Source: Pseudomonadota bacterium (lineage in GTDB: Bacteria > Desulfobacterota > Desulfobulbia > Desulfobulbales > JAGXFP01). Taken from it: 64,000 bases of DNA. Location: contig JAHJIQ010000034.1 of the NCBI GenBank assembly GCA_018823285.1, forward strand, positions 17,422 through 81,421. Reading direction: 5' to 3'. Made by a program: the position numbers and the translations under genes. Below, piece after piece: positions 16,990 to 25,529 of this stretch. Position 1 is the first letter of the stretch. Each line of letters starts with the position of its first letter. The notes beneath the pieces are model-generated. The model was not told the origin of the DNA and did no database searches. It was given only the letters and a program-made list of their open reading frames with translations.

Positions 16990-17155
16990 TTCTCTTTCCT
17001 CCTAATGAATTGAGTGCTTTCAGGCTCCGGAAAGGAGCACTTCCCCTTATTACTTTCATAATTCTTCGGTAAAAAAACCAGATAAATACAATCCCCAATC
17101 CACCATGGTTTTTTTACTATGCAATATAATATCACAGGCGACAATTTCAAGTCAA
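16990..17155 (-). promoter_or_regulatory. Promoter and structured leader of the hexahaem gene
   Basis: Minus-strand TTGACT (17150-17155), an 18-bp spacer and TATTAT (17126-17131) form a good sigma-70 promoter; the start would be near 17118. The roughly 130-base leader opens with a perfect 12-bp inverted repeat (17106-17117 with 17069-17080, GTAAAAAAACCA/TGGTTTTTTTAC). A second hairpin nearer the gene combines GCTCC/GGAGC with AGTGCT/AGCACT (about 17015-17045). A stem at the very 5' end often stabilises abundant mRNAs; ligand-dependent control is possible but not shown. Confidence 0.7.
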
Positions 17156-17270
17156 GCGGTTTTTACTCTGCTCCGCAACTTTACGTGGAAACCTTCGATT
17201 CTCCACACGACGGAAAAAGCACAGTGGGTACCTGCGAATCATTTTTTTAGCCGTCCACCCTCAGGCCAAC

Positions 17271-18947
17271 TTATCTGTTCCGGTAGAGGAACCAGCCGCC
17301 CAGCAACCCCAAAGCGGCAATCGGGCCATAAACCCCCAGGGAGGCGGGCAACCGCAAGACCCGCTGCAGGGGTTCAGCTTCAACCGTACTGACCACGGCT
17401 TCCTGTTCAGGCACTGCCGCCACCACTACCGGCTCCTGAATCATCTCCGGCGCCACCGGCGGCCAGATTGCTACGACCGGGCTCTTGAACTTTCTCGGGA
17501 CAAGCTGTTTCGGCGCGACGGGCAGAGGCCTTGGCGGCACCTGGTGGGCGGGAGGCAGAGAGGTGTCCGGGATCGGATTGATTCCGGCAAGGAGGCCTGG
17601 AATCTCCGGCGCCACGACGGCGCCCGGAGGCCCGGCTGCGGCAATGACCGGCGCCGGCGCAACCGGCTTGGCAGGCTCGGCCACCGTAACTTCAGGCGGA
17701 GAGGCTTTCTCAACCGGGGCGGGCAATGATCCGCTCGCGAGTTCCGGCGAAACCAGCCCGGCCAGGGGGCGCCTGGCCTGCATGTTCGGATCAATGACCT
17801 GGACCCGGCGGTTAAACAGATCGGAGACAAGCACCCTGCCCTCGTCATCAACCTCGATATGGTTCGGGAAATTGAACCACAACGGGTCGAGACCGCGCCC
17901 GCCGAACTCAAAGATGTATTTGCCGGTTTCGTATTCATAGGCGAGCGCCGTATGCCGCATATAGTCCAGCACGTAAATGGTCCGGCGCGGGTAGTCCACG
18001 GCCAGCGAGAGCGGATTGGACAGCTTGCGCGCCACCCCCCCCTTTTCCCCGAATTTGAAGAGGAATTCCTCCTTGGCATTGTAAACGTAGATGCGGCTCA
18101 CCTCACTGCTGAGCAGGTAGATCCGGCCGTTCGGATCGATGACCACATCGAAGAGATAGACCGGGACCTCACGATCTGTCTCCTCTTCATCATCCCGATC
18201 CCGCTCGGACAGGCCTGGTCGCAACCCGGCAGGCAGATCCGGTTGAAGATCTTCAACCGCACCTTCGGCCGCATCCTCCCCGGCCGGGGGCAGGTCATCC
18301 TTGCCGGCAGGGGGAGGCATCTGCTCAACCGGGCGGAAGACCCGATCCATCGGCTTGATCCAGCGCAGGAATTCCCCCTCGGCGGAGAGGACCGCCGCCC
18401 CGGAGCGGTCGAGGTACGCTTCCCTTTCCCGAAATCCGACCAGGTAGATCAGCCCCTCATTGCTGACGGCGATCCGCCGGGCAATAAAATCTTTAAGTTC
18501 CGGGATTCGAGAGAACACGATCTCCCGGCTCACGAAAAAGGCGGGGTCAAAGATGGTGAGGCGCGGGGTCAAGGCCGAGCCGATGTTGGTATCGCCCTGA
18601 CAGACGTAAATATACCCCTTGCCGTCGACCGCGACCCCCTGAGGAGCATGCACACCACGGCCCCGGCCGAATGAGCTCACCGGAAAATATTTGTGGTTAT
18701 AAATGGTAACCCGGCCGGTGGCGCTGACCAGATAGGTTTCCCGGTTGACCGGGTCATACGCCAATTCATGGGGAAAAGATATCGGCGCCCCCTGGTCGTC
18801 GATGGTGATGACCGTAATCAGCCGGACCGGAATCAAATCATCTTTGGCCCCATAAGAGTGGGAAACAAGCATGAGGGCAAAAACCGCAAGAAGGGCAAAA
18901 ACGCGCCGCACGCATTTTAATTCGCTGGATTGTATGATCGAAACCAT
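17271..18947 (-). CDS. NHL-repeat beta-propeller protein with Pro-rich stalk and C-terminal membrane anchor
   Basis: 558 residues from the ATG at 18947 (GAGG upstream). The signal peptide is about residues 1-33 (ending SHSYG). NHL-type repeats run to about residue 400 (FPHELAYDPVNRETYLVSAT, PQGVAVDGKGYIYVCQGD, FNFPNHIEVDDEGRVLVSDLFNRR), interrupted near 210-265 by an acidic, Pro-rich insert (DDLPPAGEDAAEG...). A Pro/Ala/Val-rich stalk of about 130 residues follows. The protein ends with LPASLGVYGPIAALGLLGGWFLYRNR-type features: a short motif, one membrane segment and a basic tail. That layout recalls sorting signals or a simple inner-membrane anchor. It has no haem sites. It sits between two cytochromes and is the third propeller protein in the locus. 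Confidence 0.78.
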   Translation of the reverse strand: MVSIIQSSELKCVRRVFALLAVFALMLVSHSYGAKDDLIPVRLITVITIDDQGAPISFPHELAYDPVNRETYLVSATGRVTIYNHKYFPVSSFGRGRGVHAPQGVAVDGKGYIYVCQGDTNIGSALTPRLTIFDPAFFVSREIVFSRIPELKDFIARRIAVSNEGLIYLVGFREREAYLDRSGAAVLSAEGEFLRWIKPMDRVFRPVEQMPPPAGKDDLPPAGEDAAEGAVEDLQPDLPAGLRPGLSERDRDDEEETDREVPVYLFDVVIDPNGRIYLLSSEVSRIYVYNAKEEFLFKFGEKGGVARKLSNPLSLAVDYPRRTIYVLDYMRHTALAYEYETGKYIFEFGGRGLDPLWFNFPNHIEVDDEGRVLVSDLFNRRVQVIDPNMQARRPLAGLVSPELASGSLPAPVEKASPPEVTVAEPAKPVAPAPVIAAAGPPGAVVAPEIPGLLAGINPIPDTSLPPAHQVPPRPLPVAPKQLVPRKFKSPVVAIWPPVAPEMIQEPVVVAAVPEQEAVVSTVEAEPLQRVLRLPASLGVYGPIAALGLLGGWFLYRNR

Positions 18948-19029
18948 GATCCTCACTCTGACTCCACCCCAATAAAAGCCGGCGGCAGATGACCTGTGCC
19001 GCTTTCGACCGCTCACGGGCAGGACTTTG

Positions 19030-20190
19030 TTAATTCCTGCCGGCTTCCTGCTTGGCGCTATGGCATTTCACACAAATGTTCCCACCCCGAACGTCGCCGA
19101 TCAGCAGATACTGATACCTTGAGCCATGCGGGTTGTGGCAGCTGGTACAGGTAAAGGGAAAGCCCTTTCTCCGAGGATCGCTCTTGCCCTTGACCGGATG
19201 GTTCTGGACCGGATGCCCGTCCTCGACCCCTTCAAGGTTGGTGTGGCAGCTGACACAAAGGTCGTTGATCTCATGGGTCAGCTGAAACCTGAACTGGGTG
19301 GCGTGGGGGCTGTGGCAAATCGTGCACCCTTTGGCGTTTAAAATCCCATGCACCGCAAAGTTCTGCTGGCCCGGATCAAGATACTTCTTTTTGTCAACAT
19401 GGCAGATTACACAGAGCTGCTTTTCGCCGGCGGCAGGCAACTGATAACGGTTGGCGCTGCCGTGTGGGTCGTGGCAGATCGTGCAATCGCCGGTGCCGAC
19501 CGGCCCGTGGATATGGCTGTCCTTATTTCGCCACTTCCGTTCGTTGACGTGGCACTGAAAGCAGAGTTCCTCGATCTTGCCGGCCGGCACCGTCAGCAGA
19601 TCCTTCTCCGGGTCTGGCTGATGACACGATCGGCAGAGCAGGGCCGATGATGGAAAATGGCGCCACTCCCTGCCGGAGACCATCGCGCTGTGGCAGGAAT
19701 AACATGCCGGTGAAAACCGCCCGTAGAGTACCTTGTCGATCCTGGCCTCGCCCGGCAACTTATCCGTGTGACAGCCGCCGCATTCGGCCGGAATTGTTTC
19801 TGTTTTGTGAAAACTGTACGATTTGGGTGCGTTAAAATCGACATTCAACAGAGAACTTAAAGGATTGAAGCGGATTTTGAGCTTGTTGCCGGTGGGAGCC
19901 AAAGTAAATGTGTTTGACCCTTTTTTTAACGGGACCCGGTAATGGACATAATAGCGGTTCTCCCTCTCATAGCGGCCTGCCGGTTCGTACCCCTGGCCCG
20001 ACTTTTCTTCCTTAAGGCTCAATCTGGCAAGATCGTTCTGGTCGTCAACCCTGACGACGACATTCAAGATCGTGTTCCGGGAATTCAAAACCAGATCGGT
20101 TTCAGCCGGTGCCAATACCGATATCTGCCCGGCAGAAGCGGTGGCGGCACAAAAAACAGGCAGGACAACCAGCGCCAATATTAACTTCAT
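19030..20190 (-). CDS. Ig-like domain plus decahaem c-type cytochrome
   Basis: 386 residues from the ATG at 20190 (GCGGAAA upstream; the frame continues to 20247 without a better start). The signal peptide ends TASA at residue 20. Residues 21-115 form a beta-sandwich related to that of the 567-residue protein at 13574-15277 (LVLNSRNTILNVVVRVDD..., LKKGSNTFTLAP). Ten CxxCH sites follow, from CGGCH near residue 137 to CVKCH at the C-terminus, with CTICHDPHGS-type doubled motifs. It lies between the TPR/thioredoxin-fold gene and the propeller gene and is probably co-transcribed with both. A periplasmic or surface electron carrier is likely. Confidence 0.87.
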   Translation of the reverse strand: MKLILALVVLPVFCAATASAGQISVLAPAETDLVLNSRNTILNVVVRVDDQNDLARLSLKEEKSGQGYEPAGRYERENRYYVHYRVPLKKGSNTFTLAPTGNKLKIRFNPLSSLLNVDFNAPKSYSFHKTETIPAECGGCHTDKLPGEARIDKVLYGRFSPACYSCHSAMVSGREWRHFPSSALLCRSCHQPDPEKDLLTVPAGKIEELCFQCHVNERKWRNKDSHIHGPVGTGDCTICHDPHGSANRYQLPAAGEKQLCVICHVDKKKYLDPGQQNFAVHGILNAKGCTICHSPHATQFRFQLTHEINDLCVSCHTNLEGVEDGHPVQNHPVKGKSDPRRKGFPFTCTSCHNPHGSRYQYLLIGDVRGGNICVKCHSAKQEAGRN

Positions 20191-20299
20191 TGCAATGTTT
20201 CCGCCAAACACGGGGAAATAACCGGCTTTGCTTTCAGAACAGGACAAGGCTCTCTCCTTAGATTATGTAAAAAGTTACGCAGACAGGTCGCAACCCATG

Positions 20300-21337
20300 C
20301 TATTTGACATGTGATTTCTTCAGCAACAGTTCGTAAGCCTTGCGATACTCCTTGCCGGCTTCACCGACACCACTCTTCTCCTCAAGAAAGGTGCCGAGAA
20401 CATAATGGAGGGAGCTGTCGCGGGAATGCCGCATCATCAGGAAACTGATGTCATCCATCGCCTCATCCAGAGCGCCCTCTTTAGCCTTGATCCTCGCCTG
20501 GCAGATCTGCCCGGGCAGATAATCTGGCTCCGATTCCATTCCTTTGGCCAGTGACGCCTTGGCCTCGGCAACCTTGCCCTCGTCAAGCTGCAGACATCCG
20601 AGGTAGATGTGAGCCTTACCCATATCCGGTTCCAGTTCAATGGCTTTGCCGAACTCCTTCATGGCCGACTCCGGCTGCCCGCGCTCAAGCATGGTCTTGC
20701 CAAGATTGAAATAACGCTTGGCCCCCTTCTCCTCGGCGGACTTCTCAACCATAACCGGCCGCAGTTCCTCCTCAACCTGGGCTCTGGTTTTTTCTCCCAG
20801 CATGACTTCGATTTCGCCTTTCAAGCGCTTGGAGAGATCACTGCTGTAACCCATCCCTTCAACGATCTTGCCGTCTGCCGCAACCAGCAGGATCGAAGGC
20901 ATGACGAATATTCCCAGTCCGCCATAGGCCGACTTGTCGACATCGGAATAAAAAGGCAGAGTCACGGCGGTAGCCGAGATCAGTTCATTGATCACTCCGG
21001 AATCATCGCCCTGGACATCAATCACCAGACTGGTGAACCCCTTTTCCTTGACAAAGGGTTCAAGTTTCTGCACAACCTGCAGCGCCTTTATGGAACGCTC
21101 TTTCTTGGTGGGAATATCGGCGCCGATAAATACCAGCAGCAGCGGTTTGCCCTGGAACTTGTCGAGGGTCGTGTCCTGCTGGCTCCGCATATTCTTGACG
21201 GTGACTCCGGGCAGCTGGTCGCCCGGATTGATCGACCGGAACGGAAAGGAGTTGGCCTCTCCGGTCCCATGGAAAAAAAACACGAACGAAAAGGAAATAC
21301 CAATACACAAGGCCGTGAAGTTGATTCTGCTGCTCAA
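20300..21337 (-). CDS. Thioredoxin-fold/TPR protein, exported
   Basis: 345 residues from a TTG at 21337, chosen because AAGGAG stands 7 bases upstream and it begins just before the signal peptide; the in-frame start at 21436 has no such site. After the signal peptide (about 1-30) residues 35-170 look like an AhpC/TlpA-type thioredoxin fold (PGDQLPGVTVKN, GKPLLLVFIGADIPTKKERS, FVMPSILLVAADGKIV). The CxxC active site is replaced by ADIPTKKE, so it is not a redox enzyme of the usual kind. Residues of about 205-335 are TPR repeats. It leads the upstream unit of the cytochrome locus and may be a scaffold in cytochrome assembly. Confidence 0.75.
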   Translation of the reverse strand: MSSRINFTALCIGISFSFVFFFHGTGEANSFPFRSINPGDQLPGVTVKNMRSQQDTTLDKFQGKPLLLVFIGADIPTKKERSIKALQVVQKLEPFVKEKGFTSLVIDVQGDDSGVINELISATAVTLPFYSDVDKSAYGGLGIFVMPSILLVAADGKIVEGMGYSSDLSKRLKGEIEVMLGEKTRAQVEEELRPVMVEKSAEEKGAKRYFNLGKTMLERGQPESAMKEFGKAIELEPDMGKAHIYLGCLQLDEGKVAEAKASLAKGMESEPDYLPGQICQARIKAKEGALDEAMDDISFLMMRHSRDSSLHYVLGTFLEEKSGVGEAGKEYRKAYELLLKKSHVK

Positions 21338-21452
21338 TGTCTTTCTCCTTGTCCCCGGGCCGCATCCGACCCGATTTTCCCCCTCCTTGACAAAGCCGAA
21401 AACCACCAGCATTTCAAGGCCCTCCCCCGATCGCAACTGTTTTTAACGCCGA

Positions 21453-21481
21453 AATCTAGCATGGAAACAGGGAATTGTCAA
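21453..21481 (-). promoter_or_regulatory. Sigma-70 promoter for the TPR/decahaem/propeller unit
   Basis: Minus-strand TTGACA (21476-21481), a 17-bp spacer and TAGATT (21453-21458). Transcription would start near 21446, about 110 bases before the TTG start at 21337. The spacing is ideal and the -10 has one strong deviation. Confidence 0.6.
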
Positions 21482-21641
21482 AATTTGTTTTCTGTCGTCC
21501 AAGACGAGAAAAAAGCAACTTCTCACAACCAAAATTGCAACAGCTACCAAGACATTTCGAGCGACTTTTTTTGTTAGGCAAAAACTCACCGCCCGGTCAT
21601 ATTTGCTACCATCAATTATAGCACTTTGATTCTGGGCACGG

Positions 21642-21676
21642 AAAGCCGACACACATTTTAAAACCTGTGTGTCGGC
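21642..21676 (-). terminator. Rho-independent terminator after the glycosyltransferase gene
   Basis: On the minus strand, GCCGACACACA (21666-21676) pairs perfectly with TGTGTGTCGGC (21645-21655) across a 10-base AT-rich loop, followed by TTT. It lies just after the stop at 21689 and separates the polysaccharide genes from the cytochrome promoter. Confidence 0.75.
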
Positions 21677-21688
21677 GAGGCTGCCCCA

Positions 21689-22606
21689 TCATGATCCTCC
21701 GTATTTTCTTTTACCATCCCTGCCCCCCTTCCAGTTATTAAAATGAAAGAGCGCCACAAAAACAGGGACCAGCAACATCTGCTTAAAATACCTGTTCTTG
21801 GTCATATACAGCACCATATCAGAGATCCCCCTGACTCCCCATTCTAATTGCTTTAAGAGTTTTACAAACAACCCGCTTGCATCATACCCGGGAATCATTC
21901 CCTGCCATTCCAGATCATATACCCCCTTAATATATTCCCGAAAAAAGGCATCCCGATAGAATCTTTTGCTCCAGTATTCTAGTGATAAAGGGTGACTATG
22001 ATAAACGGAAGCATCATGCACATACTGTATGCCAAGCCCGTCTGGTAATGTTCTGGCCCAAATAAAATCTTCCGCAGCAACTGCAACTTCATCAAACGGG
22101 TGAGAAACCAAAACCTGTTTTCGTATCGCACAGTTGGCATTTGAGAAAACAACCTTGATCTCGCCATACACATCAGGAGAGAACTGGTTCAAAAGCATTA
22201 TTTCTTCAAGAGGATTGAGGCCTTTGATTGGCTCCTGCCTGCCAAATGTGGCAGCAATATCGACATCAGCAAGAAGTGGCGCCACCAAACGCTTCATCCA
22301 TTGCGTATCGACAGGGATACAGTGCCCTGACAAACAGATAACAATCCCTCCTTCGGCCTTACCAATACCGAAGTTAAGGGAAAAGCCGAAACTAAACTCG
22401 GTTGAATCAATCTCATATATTCTTGTTTTGAATCGTCTTGCAATATCGAGGGTCGCATCAGTTGAACCCGAATCGATTACAATGACTTCAAAAGTCAAAT
22501 CAAGTCTTTGTTTGAATATCGACTCTAAGACTTTTTCCAAAGCACAAGCTTCGTTCTTCGTTCTCAAAATGATAGAAACTATTGGTTTTTCCATTGAATT
22601 ACTCAT
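21689..22606 (-). CDS. Family-2 glycosyltransferase (rhamnosyltransferase-like)
   Basis: 305 residues from the ATG at 22606 (GGTGAG upstream; a start at 22627 is possible). The N-terminal GT-A domain has VSIILRTKNEACALEKVL, the acidic VIVIDSGSTDATLDIA and a central ICLSGHCIP where a DxD would be expected, as in some rhamnosyl/galactosyl transferases that keep only a loose metal motif. EDFIWARTL near residue 190 is the usual catalytic-base ED(x)W-type segment. The C-terminus (about 235-290) has a hydrophobic stretch that may attach to the membrane. It probably acts in O-antigen or capsule synthesis. It is the first of a glycosyltransferase group and is alone on its strand up to the 23.4 kb genes. 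Confidence 0.8.
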   Translation of the reverse strand: MSNSMEKPIVSIILRTKNEACALEKVLESIFKQRLDLTFEVIVIDSGSTDATLDIARRFKTRIYEIDSTEFSFGFSLNFGIGKAEGGIVICLSGHCIPVDTQWMKRLVAPLLADVDIAATFGRQEPIKGLNPLEEIMLLNQFSPDVYGEIKVVFSNANCAIRKQVLVSHPFDEVAVAAEDFIWARTLPDGLGIQYVHDASVYHSHPLSLEYWSKRFYRDAFFREYIKGVYDLEWQGMIPGYDASGLFVKLLKQLEWGVRGISDMVLYMTKNRYFKQMLLVPVFVALFHFNNWKGGRDGKRKYGGS

Positions 22607-23421
22607 CAGCTCACCGAACATAAACAAATTACAAAAAACAGATAATTCGTATATCGAAAAACATTCGTCGTTTGAGACCCTTTTTCAAACTCACTCCATA
22701 TTCACATTAGTTGAATTTTCTCATGTGTTATATTCAAACATTTGCAGGAAGACATGGAATAAAAAAAACCTACACGGCAAGCGGGCATCAATATTGCGGC
22801 CACGCCTACCGAATTGCTGGCGCACAGACTCACTCTTCAGAGGAACCACATTGAAGCATGGGACCATGCCACCACTCATCTTTTAACGTTTTGTAATGGA
22901 AAACTGCATCCGCCACCTCGGGTAACCGACAGAACTTTATCTTTCTCGATGAGAGTCCGAGATACGCATCACCATATAGTCACTTTCCCCCAAAGCAGCA
23001 AAAAAACTGTGCAGAAAGCACAAATAAAAACCCCAGGGGCAAGCTCTTTTGCTGAATGCAAAATATTCGCGTTCCTCGCAAGCGGGGTATTCAATCGTGA
23101 ATATCAGGCATAAACGCAGCACGATGTAGGGAAACAACCCAACCGAGGTTTAACCCCGTTTCAACATATGACTGAGTTGACATTAACTTTCCTCTGATTT
23201 TCAAACAAATCAGCATAGTACGCGAATCACCATCACCCCGGGTTTATTATTGACACCCGACGCAATTATCCTTTACATATTCAATTGGTTGAATTGGGGT
23301 GGTCAGCCCCAATTAAAAAATTAACGGCCCTGGACAGATAATGGTTTTGACCTGTCATCCACTTATCAAGGGATAACACAATCCTTTTTTCATAGTATTT
23401 TTTTCTTCTCAGGGAAGCACA
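22607..23421. other. AT-rich intergenic region between divergent glycosyltransferase genes
   Basis: These 815 bases hold no frame with a recognisable product. At its right end is a candidate plus-strand promoter (23250-23279), followed by an 8-bp perfect hairpin, AATTGGGG/CCCCAATT (23292-23299 and 23307-23314), in the leader of the gene at 23422. An imperfect inverted repeat (CTGATTT/AAATCAG) lies near 23194. The low GC compared with the flanking cytochrome locus suggests the edge of a transferred segment. Confidence 0.5.
23250..23279 (+). promoter_or_regulatory. Candidate promoter for the glycosyltransferase-like gene
   Basis: TTGACA (23250-23255), an 18-bp spacer and TACATA (23274-23279). 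The hairpin at 23292-23314 would lie at the very start of the transcript, about 130 bases before the ATG at 23422. Confidence 0.45.
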
Positions 23422-24384
23422 ATGGCCATTCCAATTGCAACAAGCATCGCACCACGTAATATCGATTTGCAGAAAGATGCAATCTCAAGCTGGTTGCAGC
23501 TCGGTTTCAAGGTGTTTTCGGTTAATTCGAAAAATGAAATCGAGCAGATCAAAGAACATTTTCCCAATGTTATGTTTAAAGAGACGAAAAGGGATGCATC
23601 AAGTATTACCGGAAGACCCTTTATTTTTCTGGATGACATCTTTGAAGTGTTACACTCATCCAGCGCAGAAGTGTGCGCCATAATAAACTCGGATATTTAC
23701 CTTGATAGTGATTCAGAATTTCAGAATTTTATCACCAACCAGGTACAGGAGGGATTGCTCTTTGGGTCTCGATTTGATGTGGAAAATTTATCCACACTTG
23801 AAGGCCAAGAATTTTACCCTGGGTACGATTATTTCTTTTTTTCCCGATCTCTCATCAAAGAATTCATTAAAACCGACTTTTGTCTTGGGGTGCCTTGGTG
23901 GGATCATTGGCTCCCTCTTTACAGTATACTTAAGAAACTCCCCACCAAGCAGTTACTGTCTCCTGTCGCATACCATGCTGAACATCCGCTTCGTTGGAAT
24001 ATGAGGTACATGTCAGAGTTTGGGGAAAAACTTGTTGGCTACCTTATGGAGGCCGATTTCAACAACATTATCGATAGCGACCTCATGACTCGCATTACGA
24101 TATCAAAAAGAAAATCCGACTACGGACTATTGGCAAATTCAATAGTTGGCTTTATTCGCAGGGAGACTGAAAAAGTGTTTTATCATTCGGCAGATGAAAA
24201 AATGAAAAACAAGAGTGGTTCCTGCCTGGACTGTCATTTGAGAGAGCTGGAGTTGAAATACTACAGGGACAAAGAGAATCAAAGAGAATCCTATCTGGAA
24301 AAGGAGTTGTTGAAAATGAGATTAAGCCTCAGCTGGAGAATCACGGCACCTTTAAGGAAAATATACGATATAATAAACAATTAA
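23422..24384 (+). CDS. Glycosyltransferase-like protein, polysaccharide cluster
   Basis: 320 residues, ATG preceded by AGGGAAG. I do not recognise a named family. It has GT-A features: an N-terminal beta/alpha stretch (FKVFSVNSKNEIEQI), AIINSDIYL near residue 92 in place of a DxD, and VPWWDHWLPLY near residue 170 like the ExWD-type acceptor segment. The end LSLSWRITAPLRKI is a tail seen on many O-antigen glycosyltransferases. A CLDCH string at about residue 271 in this cytosolic protein is not a haem site. Probably a glycosyltransferase or acceptor-binding partner; substrate unknown. Confidence 0.6.
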   Translation: MAIPIATSIAPRNIDLQKDAISSWLQLGFKVFSVNSKNEIEQIKEHFPNVMFKETKRDASSITGRPFIFLDDIFEVLHSSSAEVCAIINSDIYLDSDSEFQNFITNQVQEGLLFGSRFDVENLSTLEGQEFYPGYDYFFFSRSLIKEFIKTDFCLGVPWWDHWLPLYSILKKLPTKQLLSPVAYHAEHPLRWNMRYMSEFGEKLVGYLMEADFNNIIDSDLMTRITISKRKSDYGLLANSIVGFIRRETEKVFYHSADEKMKNKSGSCLDCHLRELELKYYRDKENQRESYLEKELLKMRLSLSWRITAPLRKIYDIINN

Positions 24385-24577
24385 CACCCGCAACTCCTTG
24401 AGAAACAATACCAATTTCATCCACTACAAAACAACCCTCTAGAAGTGATTGCTCGATTCATCTTGAAAATAATATTGGTTAGTGAGTCCGTTTTCCCATT
24501 ATAACGGATAAACAACACCTTGCATAAACGACATCTAAACTGAAACGGATATCTTGTTTTGAACTTACTCACCAATA

Positions 24578-25417
24578 ATGCTCTTACCTTCAACAATCAG
24601 GGTTATGCAGCATAATTCAAATTGTACAATAATCGAAGGCGGCCGACGGACACGTGGATTTACACGAACACCTCGACCCGAACAACCCGTCATCAGTATC
24701 ATCACTGTTGTTTACAATGGGGCAAGACATATAGAAAACGCTATCAAAAGCGTTCTGGGGCAATGTTATGAGAACGTTGAGTATATAATTATCGATGGTG
24801 CTTCTACTGACAACACGCTGGAAATAATTCGCCGCTATGACGACCAGATAGATTACTGGTTGAGCGAGCCTGACCAGGGCATATCTGACGCATTCAACAA
24901 AGGGGTCTTCCATTGCCATGGCAAAATCATCGGCACTCTCAATGCCGATGATTCCTATTTGCCAAACATACTCCGTCTGGTGGCTAAAACCCTAATTACA
25001 GGGGAAGAAGATCAGATCTTGCACGGTTCCATGATTGGGGTTTGGAGTAACAAGAGTACAGTAATCAGGCCGAGGCCCTGTCCGAAACTATATGTTTATT
25101 TTGATACACCCTATTTTCATTCTACAACTTTTATTCCAGCTTCAATATATGAGAAAATTGGCAGATATGACCCCGAATATGGTTATGCAATGGACTATGA
25201 CTTGTTCTTGCGAGCCCAAAAAGCAGGAGTTAAGTTTCACGAGATTAATGCAGCGATCACCAGATACTCATTTGAGGGGAAAAGCGGCTCAAATCCACTT
25301 TCCGCCTATCGTGAAGTGTTGAAATCTCAACGCCGGAATGGACTGTTTTATCCTTTATGCCTGACAACCTATATGTTAAAAACATTGGCTAATCGTTTGA
25401 AGAAGTTTTTATTTTGA
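24578..25417 (+). CDS. Family-2 glycosyltransferase (WcaA-type)
   Basis: 279 residues from the ATG at 24578; a second ATG at 24605 (AGGG close by) is equally possible, since the domain begins only at about residue 37. Motifs: VISIITVVYNGARHIENAI, YIIIDGASTDNTLEIIRRY, and GTLNADDSYLP, where ADD is the metal-binding DxD equivalent. YAMDYDLFLRAQKAG near residue 200 is the typical MDxDLxLR catalytic segment. There is no membrane segment. It probably adds a sugar to a lipid-linked oligosaccharide. It is separated from the previous gene by about 190 AT-rich bases without a recognisable site. Confidence 0.85.
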   Translation: MLLPSTIRVMQHNSNCTIIEGGRRTRGFTRTPRPEQPVISIITVVYNGARHIENAIKSVLGQCYENVEYIIIDGASTDNTLEIIRRYDDQIDYWLSEPDQGISDAFNKGVFHCHGKIIGTLNADDSYLPNILRLVAKTLITGEEDQILHGSMIGVWSNKSTVIRPRPCPKLYVYFDTPYFHSTTFIPASIYEKIGRYDPEYGYAMDYDLFLRAQKAGVKFHEINAAITRYSFEGKSGSNPLSAYREVLKSQRRNGLFYPLCLTTYMLKTLANRLKKFLF

Positions 25418-25529
25418 TGAATGTGTGCATTCGACACTACCAAATATTTTTCTCAGATTTATGATGTGGAAAAATCAAAACGCAATGCAGACTCTCTGTC
25501 CATAAGACAACAAAAAAAATCTGAAAGCA

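Noticed and set aside
15278..17155. GEMM-type (cyclic dinucleotide) riboswitches ahead of the cytochrome genes
   Set aside because: The two leaders were read in the transcribed direction and lack the GCACAGGGCAAACC-like core; the hairpins seen are different.
22814..23113. Plus-strand frame of 99 codons in the large gap before 23422
   Set aside because: No ribosome-binding site, odd composition and no recognisable domain.
24226..24240. CLDCH haem site in the glycosyltransferase-like protein at 23422-24384
   Set aside because: The protein has no signal peptide and no second site; a single chance match in a cytosolic protein.
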